Source: Pseudo-nitzschia pungens (lineage: Eukaryota > Bacillariophyta > Bacillariophyceae > Bacillariales > Bacillariaceae). Taken from it: a stretch of DNA of 64,000 bases. Within the stretch, counting starts at the first letter, position 1; each line of letters starts with the position of its first letter. A model generated the notes under the pieces. It searched no databases, was not told the origin of the DNA, and worked only from the letters and a program-made list of their open reading frames with translations. The stretch spans positions 5,766,001 through 5,830,000 of the forward strand of contig CM074763.1 of assembly GCA_037355855.1 (NCBI GenBank), read 5' to 3'. Shown piece by piece: positions 1 to 9,894 of this stretch. Both the position numbers and the translations under genes were made by a program.

Positions 1-1
1 C

Positions 2-6
2 AGCTC
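2..6 (+). repeat. Left target-site duplication of element A (AGCTC)
   Basis: AGCTC directly precedes the 5' LTR and recurs directly after the 3' LTR at 5847-5851. A 5-bp duplication is normal for gypsy integrases. Bases 1-6 are therefore the tail of the element B gag sequence interrupted by element A. Confidence 0.95.
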
Positions 7-197
7 TGCCGTGCACCAGAATACAGTCACGAGTACGCGCGGGACTGGATTAAGGATAAGGATAAAAACAATCGGCGAGTCGACAGAATCGCTGATTCGG
101 AGAGCTCTTAGAACTGTAGCAAATAGACTAACCAATAGAGCTCACAATTTGCATATCACTACTACTTTCTAATCACTAGTAGACCCGGGGTATGGCA
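7..197 (+). repeat. 5' LTR of gypsy element A
   Basis: A 191-bp terminal repeat starting TGCCGTGCAC and ending GGGTATGGCA. It matches 5656-5846 except at position 39 (G here, A at 5688). It should hold the promoter and the start of the retrotransposon transcript. I see no clear TATA box. The short length is within the range of gypsy LTRs. Confidence 0.96.
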
Positions 198-944
198 TGA
201 TTTTAAAATCAAGCTGAGCGCTAAAGACCATGAGCAAGGGAAGGGACCGATCGGCCGACAAGCCGACGGGACCGAAGAACTGCTGAAAATGGAGGCGCAG
301 AGAAGCAAAAACAGGGAGAAGGATATCCAGTGTCTGCAGCACAAGGAAGACCGACCCCAGCAACTGTTAGCGCCCAAAGAGGGGAGCAGCAGCAGCAACA
401 GAGACACCTAAGTACCTAAACAGGACCATGGTCGACAACAGAAATAATCGAAAAACACGAAAACATGTACCGAAAAAGTGACACATAAATCAGTGAGTGG
501 ACTAATTGGACCAACATTGAGTGGATGGACAGACCGAAAAGCGTATGCCAACCACAACCGTAACATACGGATATCCGGAAAGGTATATAATGAATACCCA
601 AACACCACTAATCCCACGGGACAGCGGGAAGTGGGACCGGCCCGGTGAACGCTTAACACAGAAGCAACGCCGGAGAACCACGGGAATCGAATCCCACAAA
701 ACAAAAACAGAAACAACTCCGGGGAACCACAGGATTCCCGTGAATTAAAGAGAGAAACAACTCCCACCACTGGACAAACCAGGGGGAAAATCAGTTACAA
801 CACGAGTTATCACGAGAAACAGTACAAATCCAGCAAAAAGACTGGAGGAACTGAGCAATCACTTTTACTCAGTTTCAACACAAAACAAACAAAGATAACA
901 GAAATACTGTAACTAAACTAAACTAAAATAAAAACTGATTAACC
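198..944 (+). other. Untranslated leader of element A (primer-binding region)
   Basis: About 750 bases between the 5' LTR and gag with no convincing coding frame. The first bases after the LTR, where a tRNA primer would bind, do not begin with the usual TGG. They contain a 12-bp perfect palindrome GATTTTAAAATC at 199-210. Which primer is used cannot be read from this sequence. Confidence 0.7.
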
Positions 945-2381
945 ATGGCGGCTAAAGGAAACAAACTGAAGCCCTTTAACATCGTTCGGGAGGATTGGCC
1001 AGACGACGCCACCACCGTAAAGATGAATGTAGACAGTGAACAGGGTGGAATCGCATTCAGCGACTACCTGAAAGTCCTCAATGGTACTGAAAGACCAGAA
1101 CTCTTCCTTATCTGGAAGAGAGACTTTGACCAGAAAATTGCTGGCAATGACAAACTAAACGGAGACCAGAAATTGGAGGTTCTACAGAGAATTCTCTCCA
1201 TTGAGGCACTCGGACTTGTCCAACGGACGCTCGCTCGGACCTACTTGGCCGAACCAACCCACAAGGTCCATCACACCAGACGCGTGCAGAAAAAGATCCA
1301 GGAGATCGAACAAAGGGACCAAGCAAACATCCTGCTATCAATGGGGCAAGACGCCACCGAAACTCCCACGGGAACCCCCAAGGAGACGGCAAAGGAGAAA
1401 CCTCCAAACGCCGACAAAACCGACACAGCCACGGCGAGATCGGACAAAGAAGCGGAGACCGACAATCTCGAGTCTCCAATCCCAAAGAAAAAGGTCGCAA
1501 GCGCCCTCATCCAGTACTACCAATCCCAGGAGTACAGAAAGGATGTCATCGAGGAATGCATGCATGCCCTCAAGCTCAAAATTTTTGGCAATGACCAACA
1601 CGGCAAGCGCTCGTATATCGTCCTCCGCCGGTTCATGCGAGGCATGCGCGTCGACCTCAAACATGGCATTAGAGCCTGGGCCAATCGAATAGCCGAACTC
1701 CAAAGCTACCTCCCAGATTGCCTCTGGGAATGTGGCAGTGACCAAATGGAAACACCAAGAAGTTTCACCCAAGGAGAATTGAAGGAAATCTTGGATTCCA
1801 ACATGACCCACTCCCAACGCGAGAAACTGGAGCACATTAGTTGGGACCTCTATACCCACTCCTTTAACACCACTATCGACAAGCTCGAAAACCTGGAAAT
1901 CACCATCCGGAAGGAAGCAGTAATGCAACAACGCATCACCGACCTCGAAAAGCAGACCGGTGTCACCAAGAAGCCCACCAAGGCCGCATCTGGGGGGGGA
2001 ACCCACCACGGGAAATCCCCTGGCAAAAAGAAGCGCCCTGTGGACAACAGCAACAAACAGCTATGCAAGACCTGTGGCAAGGTCCATGCCGGCAAATGCT
2101 GGAAACTAACCGGTGGTCCCCACAAGAAGGGGAAGTTCGACCGGGAAACCATCAACATGCTCAAGGAGCATTTTGTGGCAAAGGAAGACTCAGACGCTGA
2201 GCAACACCCCAAACCCCACTGGGGAAGGAACCTATCGAACCACGAGTACTCTTATGTACTGGCCACGGCCCAAGCGGACCACGAAGTCTCCGATGACGAG
2301 ATCGACATCTCCGAACGAGAACTCAAAGAGTACAGAAGAAAGTACAGAAAGACCTTTAAGAAGAAAGGATCCCACAACTGA
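945..2381 (+). CDS. gag: Gag-like structural polyprotein of gypsy element A
   Basis: A 478-residue uninterrupted reading frame at the expected gag position. The ATG at 945 sits in a good context (ACCATGG). The middle is charged and helical-looking, as in capsid regions. Near residues 374-385 there is a short zinc-knuckle-like motif with spacing C-x2-C-x3-H-x3-C (CKTCGKVHAGKC), tighter than the classical C-x2-C-x4-H-x4-C; such motifs bind the element RNA. A lysine/arginine-rich tail follows. The frame ends in TGA at 2379-2381, and the pol ATG follows immediately in the same frame (TGAATG). Pol could therefore be made by stop readthrough or by reinitiation. Assignment rests on position and the knuckle, not on a matched capsid fold. 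Confidence 0.88.
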   Translation: MAAKGNKLKPFNIVREDWPDDATTVKMNVDSEQGGIAFSDYLKVLNGTERPELFLIWKRDFDQKIAGNDKLNGDQKLEVLQRILSIEALGLVQRTLARTYLAEPTHKVHHTRRVQKKIQEIEQRDQANILLSMGQDATETPTGTPKETAKEKPPNADKTDTATARSDKEAETDNLESPIPKKKVASALIQYYQSQEYRKDVIEECMHALKLKIFGNDQHGKRSYIVLRRFMRGMRVDLKHGIRAWANRIAELQSYLPDCLWECGSDQMETPRSFTQGELKEILDSNMTHSQREKLEHISWDLYTHSFNTTIDKLENLEITIRKEAVMQQRITDLEKQTGVTKKPTKAASGGGTHHGKSPGKKKRPVDNSNKQLCKTCGKVHAGKCWKLTGGPHKKGKFDRETINMLKEHFVAKEDSDAEQHPKPHWGRNLSNHEYSYVLATAQADHEVSDDEIDISERELKEYRRKYRKTFKKKGSHN

Positions 2382-5300
2382 ATGGCTTCCGATACCATCC
2401 ACACCGGACCGCGCGTAATCAACCGCTTCGCAGACGTCTGTGTGGAGGTATTGGACCACAAGGGAAGGGGGAGGATGCTCCGGGGCTTACTCGACTCCGG
2501 GTGCTCCAAATCCATCATACTAAGGCACTTTGTCGACCGAAGTCAACTAACGAACCGAGACCAAAGATCTGTCACCTACAACACATATGGAGGCAAGTTC
2601 AGAACCAAGTCTGCGGCTTCAGTGGGACTAAGGTTGATAGAATTTTCAAACTCCAAGACCATTAAATGGACCTTCCAAGTGGATGAATATCATCACCACG
2701 AGGAAGTACCCTATGACATGATCATAGGATCCGACCTAATGGCACAATTGGGACTGGATATAAAATACAGCTCCCGAACAATAGAATGGCAGGGCGACTC
2801 CATCCCCATGAAGGGAGTGGGGGAGCTTACTGACCCGGACAAATGTGAGGCAGTATTCTTTGCCAACACCCAAAGTCCAATCCTCCAACAGGAGGAAGAG
2901 AGGCAAGCCAAAATCCTGGATGCAGACTACTCCAAAGTCGATATAGACGCTATGATCAATGATCTGGAGATTACAGACGCGTCCAAGGCAGCCTTGAAGA
3001 AAACCCTGAAGAAATTCCCAACACTCTTCGGAGGAGGATTGGGTCTTCTCAAAAACATAGAACCGGTGTCCATCGAGCTCCAACCAGGGGTCAAACCGGT
3101 CCGGCAGAGGTACTATTCTGTGCCCCATGCCTTTGAACAAGCCCTCCGGAAGGAGATTACTAGGCTCTGCGATATTGGAGTCCTGGAAAAACTCCCTCAC
3201 GATGATGACTCTCCATGGGCATCTCCTACTTTTTGCCAACCCAAAAAGACAGGGGACATTCGCGTTCTAACGGACTTCCGGAAGATGAATGCAGCCATCC
3301 AGAGGAAACCATTCCCACTACCACGAATAGGGGAAACAATCCAACGACTCCAGAAATTCCAGTCAGCCACGGCGCTGGACTTGTCCCAAGGCTATTATAC
3401 AATCCCCATCTGCAAGGAGAGCCAAAAGATTTGCTCTACCATTCTACCATGGGGGAAGTATGCCTACAAGAGACTGGCAATGGGAATCGCATGCGCGCCC
3501 GATATCTTCCAATCAGTCATGATGAACCTCCTTGGCGACCTGGACTACGTCCTTGTCTACATTGATAATATCCTCATCATCCAGAGAGAAGGGGAATCTG
3601 AACAGGATCACCTCGACAAAATCGATACAGTCCTACAAAGACTGGATGACGCCGGCTTTCGAGCCAACCTCAGAAAATCCTTTTTCATGCAAAAAGAAGT
3701 GGAATATCTGGGATTTCTGTTAACAACAGAGGGCATTCAGCCCCAGCCAAAGAAGCTGGAGGCGATGAAGCGCCTGGAAGCCCCCAAGAATACCAAGCAA
3801 CTCAAGATGTTCCTTGGAATGGTAAATTTCTACCGGGACATGTGGAAGCGTCGCTCCCACATCCTAGCCCCCCTAAACAAACTAGCAGGGAAAAAGGGCA
3901 AAATGAACTGGTACTGGGGTCCAGCAGAGCAGAAAGCTTTCATGGAGGCGAAACGGATGCTCGCAGATGAAGCTAAGCTTGCATTCCCGGACTTTACAAA
4001 ACCATTTCATCTCTACTCAGACGCCAGCGATAGGCAACTGGGAGCCACTGTGTGCCAAGATGGCAAACCCCTTGGTTTCTATACCCGGAAACTGAACTCC
4101 GCACAGCTCAACTACACCGTAGGGGAAAAAGAACTCCTGGGCATAGTAGAGGGACTAAAAGCGTTTGAAGGAATCCTACGGGGACAAGATGTGATTATTC
4201 AACCTGCTCTACCAGCAGATGCCCACCCAAAGGATGGTCCGGTGGAGACTCCTTATGGAGGAGTTCCACCCAGTAGTCAAGCATGTTGCTGGCAAAGACA
4301 ATGACGCAGCAGATGCATTGTCTCGTCTGGACATCACAGATGACCCAGCGGACACAGTGGAATGGCTACCACCAAATAAGCCCCTCACCTACGCGGATGA
4401 GGAAGAGCACCTCCGGCAACTCCTATTCCCACTTGGAGAAGAAGCACCGGAAGAATTCCAGGGCAATAGTGCATTCCCACTTGCTCCGGACATGATTCAG
4501 TTCTACCAGCAAAAGGACACAGAAATCGTGAGTGCTCTGGAAAAAGACAAACGACTGACCACCAAAATGGTGGAAGGTTACAACTTAATCCATAAAGAAG
4601 GAAAGATCCTGATTCCCGATAAACTCAAGGATAGAGTTATGGAATGGTACCACAGCATGTTGGTCCATCCCGGAGAAAAGAGAATGGAACAGAGCATACG
4701 CTCAGTGTTCACCTGGAAAGGCCTACGGAAGGACGTTCAGGACCTCTGTAAGCACTGCCACACGTGTCAGATGTTCAAAAAGAGTGGCCGGAAAAAGTAT
4801 GGATTACTACCGGAGAAAGCAGCTGAGGTCACCAAATGGCAGAGGGTCAATGTGGACCTCTGGGGACCTGCAACTGTCCACAACAAAAATGGTAAAGACT
4901 ACCAAATCCATGTCCTCACCATGGTGGACCCAGTGACCGGATGGTTTGAACTGGCTCACCTGAAGGACTCCCCAAATGCAGCAGAAACTCAACGATTGTT
5001 GGACAGTACCTGGCTGGCAAGATATCCGCGCCCGAAGGAAATTGGCTTTGATGGCGGGAGTGAGTTCAAAGCAGAGTTCCAAGAGCTCTGCGAGAACATG
5101 GGGATGAAAAGAAAGCCCAGTGGCGCTTGGAACCCACAATCCAACTCAGTGCTGGAAAGAATCCACCAGGTGCTGAAGGACTGCCTGTTGTCCTTCAACC
5201 TGGAAAACAGGGACCTCCACGAGGAGGACCCTTTTGAGGAATTCACCACCAAGGCAGCATATGCTATCAGAAGCGCCATCCATACCACCCTGGGGTACTC

Positions 5301-5637
5301 CCCAGCGCAACTGGTGTTTGGTCGGGACATGTTCATGCCGGTGAACTTCCCAGTGGATTGGGAAGCAATCCAAGCAAGGAAGCAGAAAAGCATCCATAAG
5401 AGCAACATCAGGGAAAACCAGAAGAGAATCCCCCACGTCTATAAGGAAGGAGACTATGTCACCTTGGAGAGGAAGGGCATTATTCCGAAACTATCCTTCC
5501 CACGACAAGGACCTTACAAGGTGCTCAAGGCCCATGACAATGGAACTGTAACTATTGAAACTGCTCCCTTTGTAACCGACCGGGTTAATATCAGGAGAGT
5601 CCATCCCTATTATTGCAGGGATCCTATTAAATCGTAA
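2382..5637 (+). pseudogene. pol: Broken pol of gypsy element A (protease, RT, RNase H, integrase)
   Basis: The first part (2382-4304) reads aspartic protease (LLDSGCS, Asp38 of this frame), then reverse transcriptase (VLTDFRKMNAAI, LDLSQGYYTIP), then RNase H (LYSDASD, Asp547; GEKELL). The RT core motif is YIDN at 3558-3569 where family members have YIDD, so a metal-binding Asp is missing. Near 4197-4203 the frame jumps to another one that stays open to 5637. Compared with element B, the RNase H segment with the TDH motif is gone there, consistent with a small deletion that is not a multiple of three (about 14 bases). The second part holds integrase: an HHCC zinc region around 4640-4770, catalytic Asp in VNVDLWGP, Asp in GFDGGSEF, Glu in SVLERIHQ, and a C-terminal VNIRRVHPYY segment. 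As it stands this copy cannot make a full Pol. Confidence 0.93.
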
Positions 5638-5644
5638 CAGTACC

Positions 5645-5655
5645 ATGGAGGAGTA
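5645..5655 (+). other. Putative polypurine tract of element A
   Basis: ATGGAGGAGTA lies directly 5' of the TG of the 3' LTR, where the plus-strand primer of reverse transcription is formed. Element B has a similar ATGGGGCACTA directly before its presumed 3' LTR. Confidence 0.7.
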
Positions 5656-5846
5656 TGCCGTGCACCAGAATACAGTCACGAGTACGCACGGGACTGGATT
5701 AAGGATAAGGATAAAAACAATCGGCGAGTCGACAGAATCGCTGATTCGGAGAGCTCTTAGAACTGTAGCAAATAGACTAACCAATAGAGCTCACAATTTG
5801 CATATCACTACTACTTTCTAATCACTAGTAGACCCGGGGTATGGCA
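5656..5846 (+). repeat. 3' LTR of gypsy element A
   Basis: 191-bp copy of the 5' LTR with one substitution (A5688). TG...CA ends, with the AGCTC duplication directly after. It should supply the polyadenylation region of the element transcript. Confidence 0.96.
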
Positions 5847-5851
5847 AGCTC
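5847..5851 (+). repeat. Right target-site duplication of element A (AGCTC)
   Basis: Second copy of the AGCTC at 2-6. Removing element A and one copy of the duplication restores the reading frame of the interrupted gag of element B across this point. Confidence 0.95.
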
Positions 5852-5937
5852 GGGAAGCTGCGATTGAAGAATACCATGCCAATCATGGTGGAAGAACTGA
5901 ACGGAGTATCGATGGGGAGCTTGTGTGGCTCCCCTGA
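5848..5937 (+). pseudogene. gag: 3' end of gag of element B, split by element A
   Basis: An open frame reads through the insertion junction and ends at TGA 5935-5937 with residues GELVWLP before the stop. The frame matches that of pol, which begins directly after. The upstream gag is outside the window. The insertion of element A separates this piece from its start, so the gene is disrupted. The assignment to gag is by position only; no zinc knuckle is visible in these 29 codons. Confidence 0.6.
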
Positions 5938-8900
5938 GTCTCCAAGGCCCCCAGGCCTACCAAGAAGCCCCGGGCTTCACCAAAACCAGCAATCACCTTG
6001 CCTCCAGCTCCCCAGGACCTGGATGCCAGAACAGCCCTGCTGTCTGGGATGACGCATGGAGGAGATCTCCCACAAAAAGAGGGGAAGGAACCTACAGGAT
6101 GGAGTATTCCTGTTGAAAGCTCAGCAAAGCCTGCAATCGCAGCAACAACAAAAACAGTTCGATTCTCCGGAACGAACGATACAATGGATACGAATCGAAA
6201 ACAACCGAATCGATCCAAGGGTACAGACGCGAAAGATAGTACAGCAGCAATAAATAGACCACTCTTGTCCCTGGCAAGAAATTGGTCTACCGGTACAGCA
6301 AAAAATCTCTATTGCAATCCCGGAAACTCCAAAGACTACACCAAAGGAGGTGCGCTGGAGCAAAATTATTCAAAACTGCTGTCGCCTGCTGGAAATACAG
6401 CAGAACAGGCATCGAATAAGAGCAACGTGGCTCCTATTCAGAATAAGAGCAACGTGGCTCCTATTCTTCTAACCAACGTACAGTACATACAAGGCATCCC
6501 TACAAAATCAAGACCACTACTCACACTACTCGATAGTGGATCCTCCGGAACGCTAATCAACAAACGAGCCCTACCATTTGGCACCATGCCAATAAGAAGC
6601 AAGCACCAAGTACTAACCACGACAGCAAATGGAAGCTTTGACACTACAGAATATATCATCATGAAGAACCTCAAGCTACAAGAGTTTGGCAACTATACCA
6701 TTGACCTACACGAGGCAAGGCTCTTCCATTCCCCTGACTGCAGGTATGATCTGATACTAGGCAGAGACTTTCTCCACCTAGCACAAATCAATCTCCTATT
6801 CAAAGAAGGAACAGTCCAGTGGATGGATAGAACTATTCCTATGAAGGACACCTCCCTATACCATGACAACTACACCATGCTCATGGAAGAACTGGAGGAT
6901 GCTGAACTCTTCGCTGATGATCTTTCCTTTGCCAATCCATATAAGTCTAAGGTTATTCTCGACAGAGCCTACCAAGAAACAGATCCATCAACAGTCGCAA
7001 AGCAACAGTCCCACATGTCCAAAGCAGAGCAACAACAGTTCCAAGCCATACTAAACAAGTATCCCAACGTCTTCAATGGAGAACTAGGGAAGTATCCACA
7101 CAAGAAGATCTCTCTAAGACTGAAGCCCGGATCCAAGCCCATACACAAGAAGCCTTATCCAGTCGCATACAAAAGAGAAGACCTATTCAAAAGGGAGCTC
7201 CAGAATCTTTGTAATGATGGAGTACTCAAGCGATGTACTGGACCGGCCGAATGGGCATTCCCAACCTTCATAGTACCAAAGAAAGACAACAGAGTTAGAT
7301 GGGTATCAGACTTTAGAGAACTTAATGAACTTCTTGAGCGCCGACCATATCCAATCCCCCGGATACAAGACATCATGAACAAGCGTGGCAAATATACCCA
7401 CTTCACCAAGATTGACTTGTCCATGCAATACTACTGCTTTGAACTCGATGACGCAAGCAAGAAGCTCTGTACCATAGTAACTCCATATGGTTGCTATGAA
7501 TATCAAAGACTACCAATGGGTGTCAAAGTCTCTCCAGATGTTGCCCAGCAACTAATGGAAGATATCCTACAAGACACTGACTGCACTGTTTATATTGATG
7601 ATATTGGTATCTGGACCAATGGCTCCTTTGATCTACACATGAAGACTATCGACAAGATCCTCGATCGACTCAACCAGAATGGACTTAAATGTAACCCACT
7701 CAAATGCGACTGGGCTGTACAAGAAACTGACTTCCTTGGATACTGGATGACACCTACAGCTGTTAAGCCATGGAGAAAGAAGATAGAAGCAATCCTCCAC
7801 ATGGATCGACCTCGAACTGTGACCCAAGTCAAGTCATTCCTTGGAGCAGTTGGATACTACCGAGACATGTGGCCTCGCAGATCTCATGTCCTAGCTCCAC
7901 TGTTTGATATCACCGGAACCCCCAAGCAGCAGACTCCTCAAGCAGCTGCCATCAAAGGCAAGCAACGCAAAGCTCCTTCAGCTTTCACTTGGGGACCTGC
8001 TCAAGATAAAGCCTTCCAAGAAATGAAAGCCATGGTGGCCGCAGATGCGCTGAACACCTATCCAGACCTTAACAAGCCCTTTGAACTGTACACTGATGCC
8101 TCAGACCTCCAACTCGGCGCTGCCATTATACAAGATGGCAAGCCTATTGCATACTGGTGGTCTAAGAAACTATCTGATGCCCAAAAGAACTATACTACTA
8201 TGGAGAAAGAACTCCTCGCAATAGTACTCTGCTGCAAAGAGTACAGAAAAATGCTCCTCGGTGGAGTCATCAACGTATACACTGACCATAAGAACCTTAC
8301 CTTCAGAACCCTATCGGTCCAACGAGTCCTCCGGTGGAGACTATTCCTTGAAGAATTTGGTGTCAACCTCACCTATGTTGAAGGCAAGAAGAATGTTCTT
8401 GCTGATGCCTTCTCCAGGCTCCCCCGGATGGATCCACCTACTGTGGGGAAGAAAGAAGCCCTTGGTAAGGGCACTCTTATTGATTTTCTGAAACTTGAAG
8501 TCCCCAAGCAAGATGAAGAACTGTTTCTAGCAGAGTTCCCGAACCTATTTCAGCACTTATGCAATGACGCAGATCAGGAATTATACTCCTGTTTGCTGAA
8601 CAATGAGTGTCTTATCAACCTTCCTAACAACCAAGACTTAGAATGCCCGGTGAACTACTCCAACATCTATCTTCATCAACAGAAGGATCCAACCATCAAG
8701 TTCAAGATTCAATCGAAAGCCTTCTTTTACCAAGAATTAGAAGGCAACAAGATACTTTGTTACGCGAATCAAACCAATCCTGAATGCTGGAGAATCTACA
8801 TACCAGCAACTCTTATCAATGATACCATTAAATGGTATCATCTTCTGTTGGGTCATTGTGGATCCACCAGATTACAACAGACTATATCAGCCCGATTCTA

Positions 8901-9864
8901 TGCTGATAATCTAACCAGTCTATGCAAGTCCTATGTATGCCCAGACCATTGCATCAAATATAAGAACCAGAACTCCCAATATGGTAAACTACCACCAAAA
9001 GAAGCGCCACTGTCCCCTTTTCATGAAGTACATGTGGATCTTATAGGTCCATGGAAGATTACAGCTCAAGGCAAGAACTATAACTTCAAAGCCCTAACTT
9101 GTATTGATCCAGTCACCAACTTACTGGAGATCATCCGAATCAGAGACAAGTCTTCGCAACACGTCTCAGACCAGTTCAAGAACTGTTGGCTCTCAAGATA
9201 CCCAAGACCTATCAGATGCGTCCATGACAATGGTGGTGAGTTCTTGGGAGCTGAGTTCCAGACCACACTCAAGCAGTATGGGATTCAGTCCATTCCAACC
9301 ACAGTGAAGAATCCCCAGTCAAATGCCATCTGTGAAAGAGTCCATCATACAGTTGCTGATATTCTCAGAGTCCTAGTTCATGTGAATCCCCCTCAAGTCA
9401 ACACCAGAGCCAGTCAGCTTATGGATAATGCCCTGGCAACTTGCATGCATGCCTCTCGATGTGCTGTCAATGCTGCTTTACAGGCATCCCCAGGGTCCCT
9501 AGTATTCAATCGGGACATGTTGGTTGATCTACCACTAACATCCAACCTGTTAGCTTTACAGCAGCTACGACAACAAGGTATTAACAAGGCTCTGCTCAGA
9601 GACAATGCCAAGCGTAAGGAACATACCTTTCAACCCAATGACAAGGTATGGATGCAACAACCAGATCCGGACAAGCTACAGCCTCGAAAAACAGGACCAT
9701 TCACTATTGCCCAAGTCCACGATAATGGCACTGTTAAAATTCAGAAGACTCCAACGGTTATCGAGACAGTTAACATTCGGAAGCTAACCCCTTACAAAGA
9801 GGTCTCAACGGACCATTTCAATTCCGACGCTTCCGACGGCTCAGCAATCCATTGGTCAGCTTAA
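5938..9864 (+). CDS. pol: Pol polyprotein of gypsy element B (uninterrupted)
   Basis: 1308 codons without a break. Order: basic proline-rich linker, aspartic protease (LLDSGSSGT, Asp at 6532), reverse transcriptase (WVSDFRELNELLERRPYPIP, catalytic YIDD at 7591-7602), RNase H (YTDASDLQLGAA near 8092, TMEKELLAI near 8200, YTDHKNL near 8278), then integrase. Integrase shows a His/Cys zinc region (8839-8955), catalytic Asp in VHVDLIGPW, Asp in HDNGGEF, Glu in AICERVHH, and a GPF-type C-terminal module (KTGPFTIAQV...VNIRKLTPY). No ATG opens the frame before protease; it follows an in-frame TGA (5935). Translation by readthrough from gag is the simplest reading, by inference. Residues NKSNVAPIQ are tandemly duplicated (27-bp unit, 6415-6466). 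All key catalytic residues are present. Confidence 0.93.
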   Translation, partial: VSKAPRPTKKPRASPKPAITLPPAPQDLDARTALLSGMTHGGDLPQKEGKEPTGWSIPVESSAKPAIAATTKTVRFSGTNDTMDTNRKQPNRSKGTDAKDSTAAINRPLLSLARNWSTGTAKNLYCNPGNSKDYTKGGALEQNYSKLLSPAGNTAEQASNKSNVAPIQNKSNVAPILLTNVQYIQGIPTKSRPLLTLLDSGSSGTLINKRALPFGTMPIRSKHQVLTTTANGSFDTTEYIIMKNLKLQEFGNYTIDLHEARLFHSPDCRYDLILGRDFLHLAQINLLFKEGTVQWMDRTIPMKDTSLYHDNYTMLMEELEDAELFADDLSFANPYKSKVILDRAYQETDPSTVAKQQSHMSKAEQQQFQAILNKYPNVFNGELGKYPHKKISLRLKPGSKPIHKKPYPVAYKREDLFKRELQNLCNDGVLKRCTGPAEWAFPTFIVPKKDNRVRWVSDFRELNELLERRPYPIPRIQDIMNKRGKYTHFTKIDLSMQYYCFELDDASKKLCTIVTPYGCYEYQRLPMGVKVSPDVAQQLMEDILQDTDCTVYIDDIGIWTNGSFDLHMKTIDKILDRLNQNGLKCNPLKCDWAVQETDFLGYWMTPTAVKPWRKKIEAILHMDRPRTVTQVKSFLGAVGYYRDMWPRRSHVLAPLFDITGTPKQQTPQAAAIKGKQRKAPSAFTWGPAQDKAFQEMKAMVAADALNTYPDLNKPFELYTDASDLQLGAAIIQDGKPIAYWWSKKLSDAQKNYTTMEKELLAIVLCCKEYRKMLLGGVINVYTDHKNLTFRTLSVQRVLRWRLFLEEFGVNLTYVEGKKNVLADAFSRLPRMDPPTVGKKEALGKGTLIDFLKLEVPKQDEELFLAEFPNLFQHLCNDADQELYSCLLNNECLINLPNNQDLECPVNYSNIYLHQQKDPTIKFKIQSKAFFYQELEGNKILCYANQTNPECWRIYIPATLINDTIKWYHLLLGHCGSTRLQQTISARFYADNLTSLCKSYVCPDHCIKYKNQNSQYGKLPPKEAPLSPFHEVHVDLIGPWKITAQGKNYNFKALTCIDPVTNLLEIIRIRDKSSQHVSDQFKNCWLSRYPRPIRCVHDNGGEFLGAEFQTTLKQYGIQSIPTTVKNPQSNAICERVHHTVADILRVLVHVNPPQVNTRASQLMDNALATCMHASRCAVNAALQASPGSLVFNRDMLVDLPLTSNLLALQQLRQQGINKALLRDNAKRKEHTFQPNDKVWMQQPDPDKLQPRKTGPFTIAQVHDNGTVKIQKTPTVIETVNIRKLTPYKEVSTDHFNSDASDGSAIHWSA

Positions 9865-9883
9865 GTATGGGATTCGTTCAATC

Positions 9884-9894
9884 ATGGGGCACTA
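9884..9894 (+). other. Putative polypurine tract of element B
   Basis: ATGGGGCACTA directly before TGTGACGGGC. Position and sequence resemble the tract before the 3' LTR of element A, which is the main reason for placing the LTR start at 9895. Confidence 0.5.

Larger units (their letters stand above)
7..5846 (+). mobile_element. Gypsy element A: complete, nested Ty3/gypsy LTR retrotransposon with defective pol
   Basis: The element is bounded by two 191-bp direct repeats that start TG and end CA, and by a perfect 5-bp target duplication AGCTC (2-6 and 5847-5851). Internal order is leader, gag with a zinc knuckle, then protease, reverse transcriptase, RNase H and integrase. RT-RH before integrase is the Ty3/gypsy order. 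The LTRs differ at one base (G39 versus A5688), so the insertion is recent. The copy is nevertheless defective, because pol is frameshifted near 4200 and the RT active site reads YIDN. It lies in the same orientation inside gag of element B. Boundaries are seen directly. The recent age is inferred from LTR identity. Confidence 0.96.
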
